From: CAYVJW01 sp964451885
GTDB lineage: Bacteria > Patescibacteriota > Gracilibacteria > UBA4473
NCBI GenBank assembly: GCA_964451885.1
Contig: CAYVJW010000100.1
Coordinates: forward strand, 1 to 6,020
Length of the DNA: 6,020 bases
Direction of reading: 5' to 3'
Position numbers and translations under genes: made by a program
Notes under the pieces: generated by a model
What the model saw: only the letters and a program-made list of their open reading frames with translations
Database searches by the model: none
What the model was told of the DNA's origin: nothing
Shown here: positions 5,958 to 6,020 of the stretch, piece after piece
Position numbering within the stretch: the stretch's first letter is position 1
Layout: each line of letters starts with the position of its first letter

Positions 5958-6020
5958 ATCACAGCTATTAATCGAAAAACTGGGAGTACGCCTAATTCCA
6001 ACCATCCTGAATCTGTTTTA

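Noticed and set aside
5941..6020. Possible gene or element end at the right edge
   Set aside because: All frames are short. A minus-strand ATG frame of about 23 codons has no domain or good ribosome site, and no repeat matching the left side was found.
1..6020. CRISPR array, tRNA or rRNA
   Set aside because: No regularly spaced direct repeats, no cloverleaf with a T-loop motif and no conserved rRNA segments were seen on either strand.

Overview
This looks like an accessory stretch of a bacterial chromosome. Codon use, strong sigma70-like promoters, intrinsic terminators and a REP-type palindrome beside a REP-associated transposase (RAYT) remnant all fit a Gram-negative bacterium. The style recalls Deltaproteobacteria/Desulfobacterota-like genomes, but nothing in the window fixes the phylum and that placement is a low-confidence guess.

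Layout from left to right. Positions 1-273 hold the N-terminal half of a decayed RAYT (Y1_Tnp superfamily) on the minus strand; its open frame runs into a terminator hairpin (1-27) that belongs to sequence further left. A REP-like palindrome (313-334) lies just upstream of the RAYT start. Positions 474-2627 (minus) encode a 717-residue protein of unrecognised family, closed by its own intrinsic terminator (403-448). A 304-bp divergent control region (2628-2931) carries back-to-back promoters whose -35 boxes form a perfect inverted repeat. Positions 2932-4980 (plus) encode a 682-residue protein with an N-terminal von Willebrand factor A (vWA) domain that has a complete MIDAS metal site, followed by about 450 residues of unrecognised sequence. 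It ends at a strong intrinsic terminator (5067-5102). Positions 5110-5881 (minus) form a visibly AT-richer toxin-antitoxin operon: a Panacea (DUF4065/SocA-like) antitoxin gene overlapping a RelE/ParE-type toxin gene by 8 nt. The last 139 bases hold its probable promoter/operator and no convincing gene.

The vWA gene and the 717-residue gene are about the same size, are transcribed away from one shared control region, and each has its own terminator. The simplest inference is a co-regulated two-gene module in which the vWA protein acts as a metal-dependent adaptor and the 717-residue protein is its partner or effector. Neither protein carries a nuclease, ATPase or peptidase motif that I can recognise, so the biochemical role is unknown. 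The flanking RAYT/REP remnant and AT-rich toxin-antitoxin pair suggest a recombination-prone, transfer-prone neighbourhood. This divergent pair is the best candidate for an undescribed system in the window.
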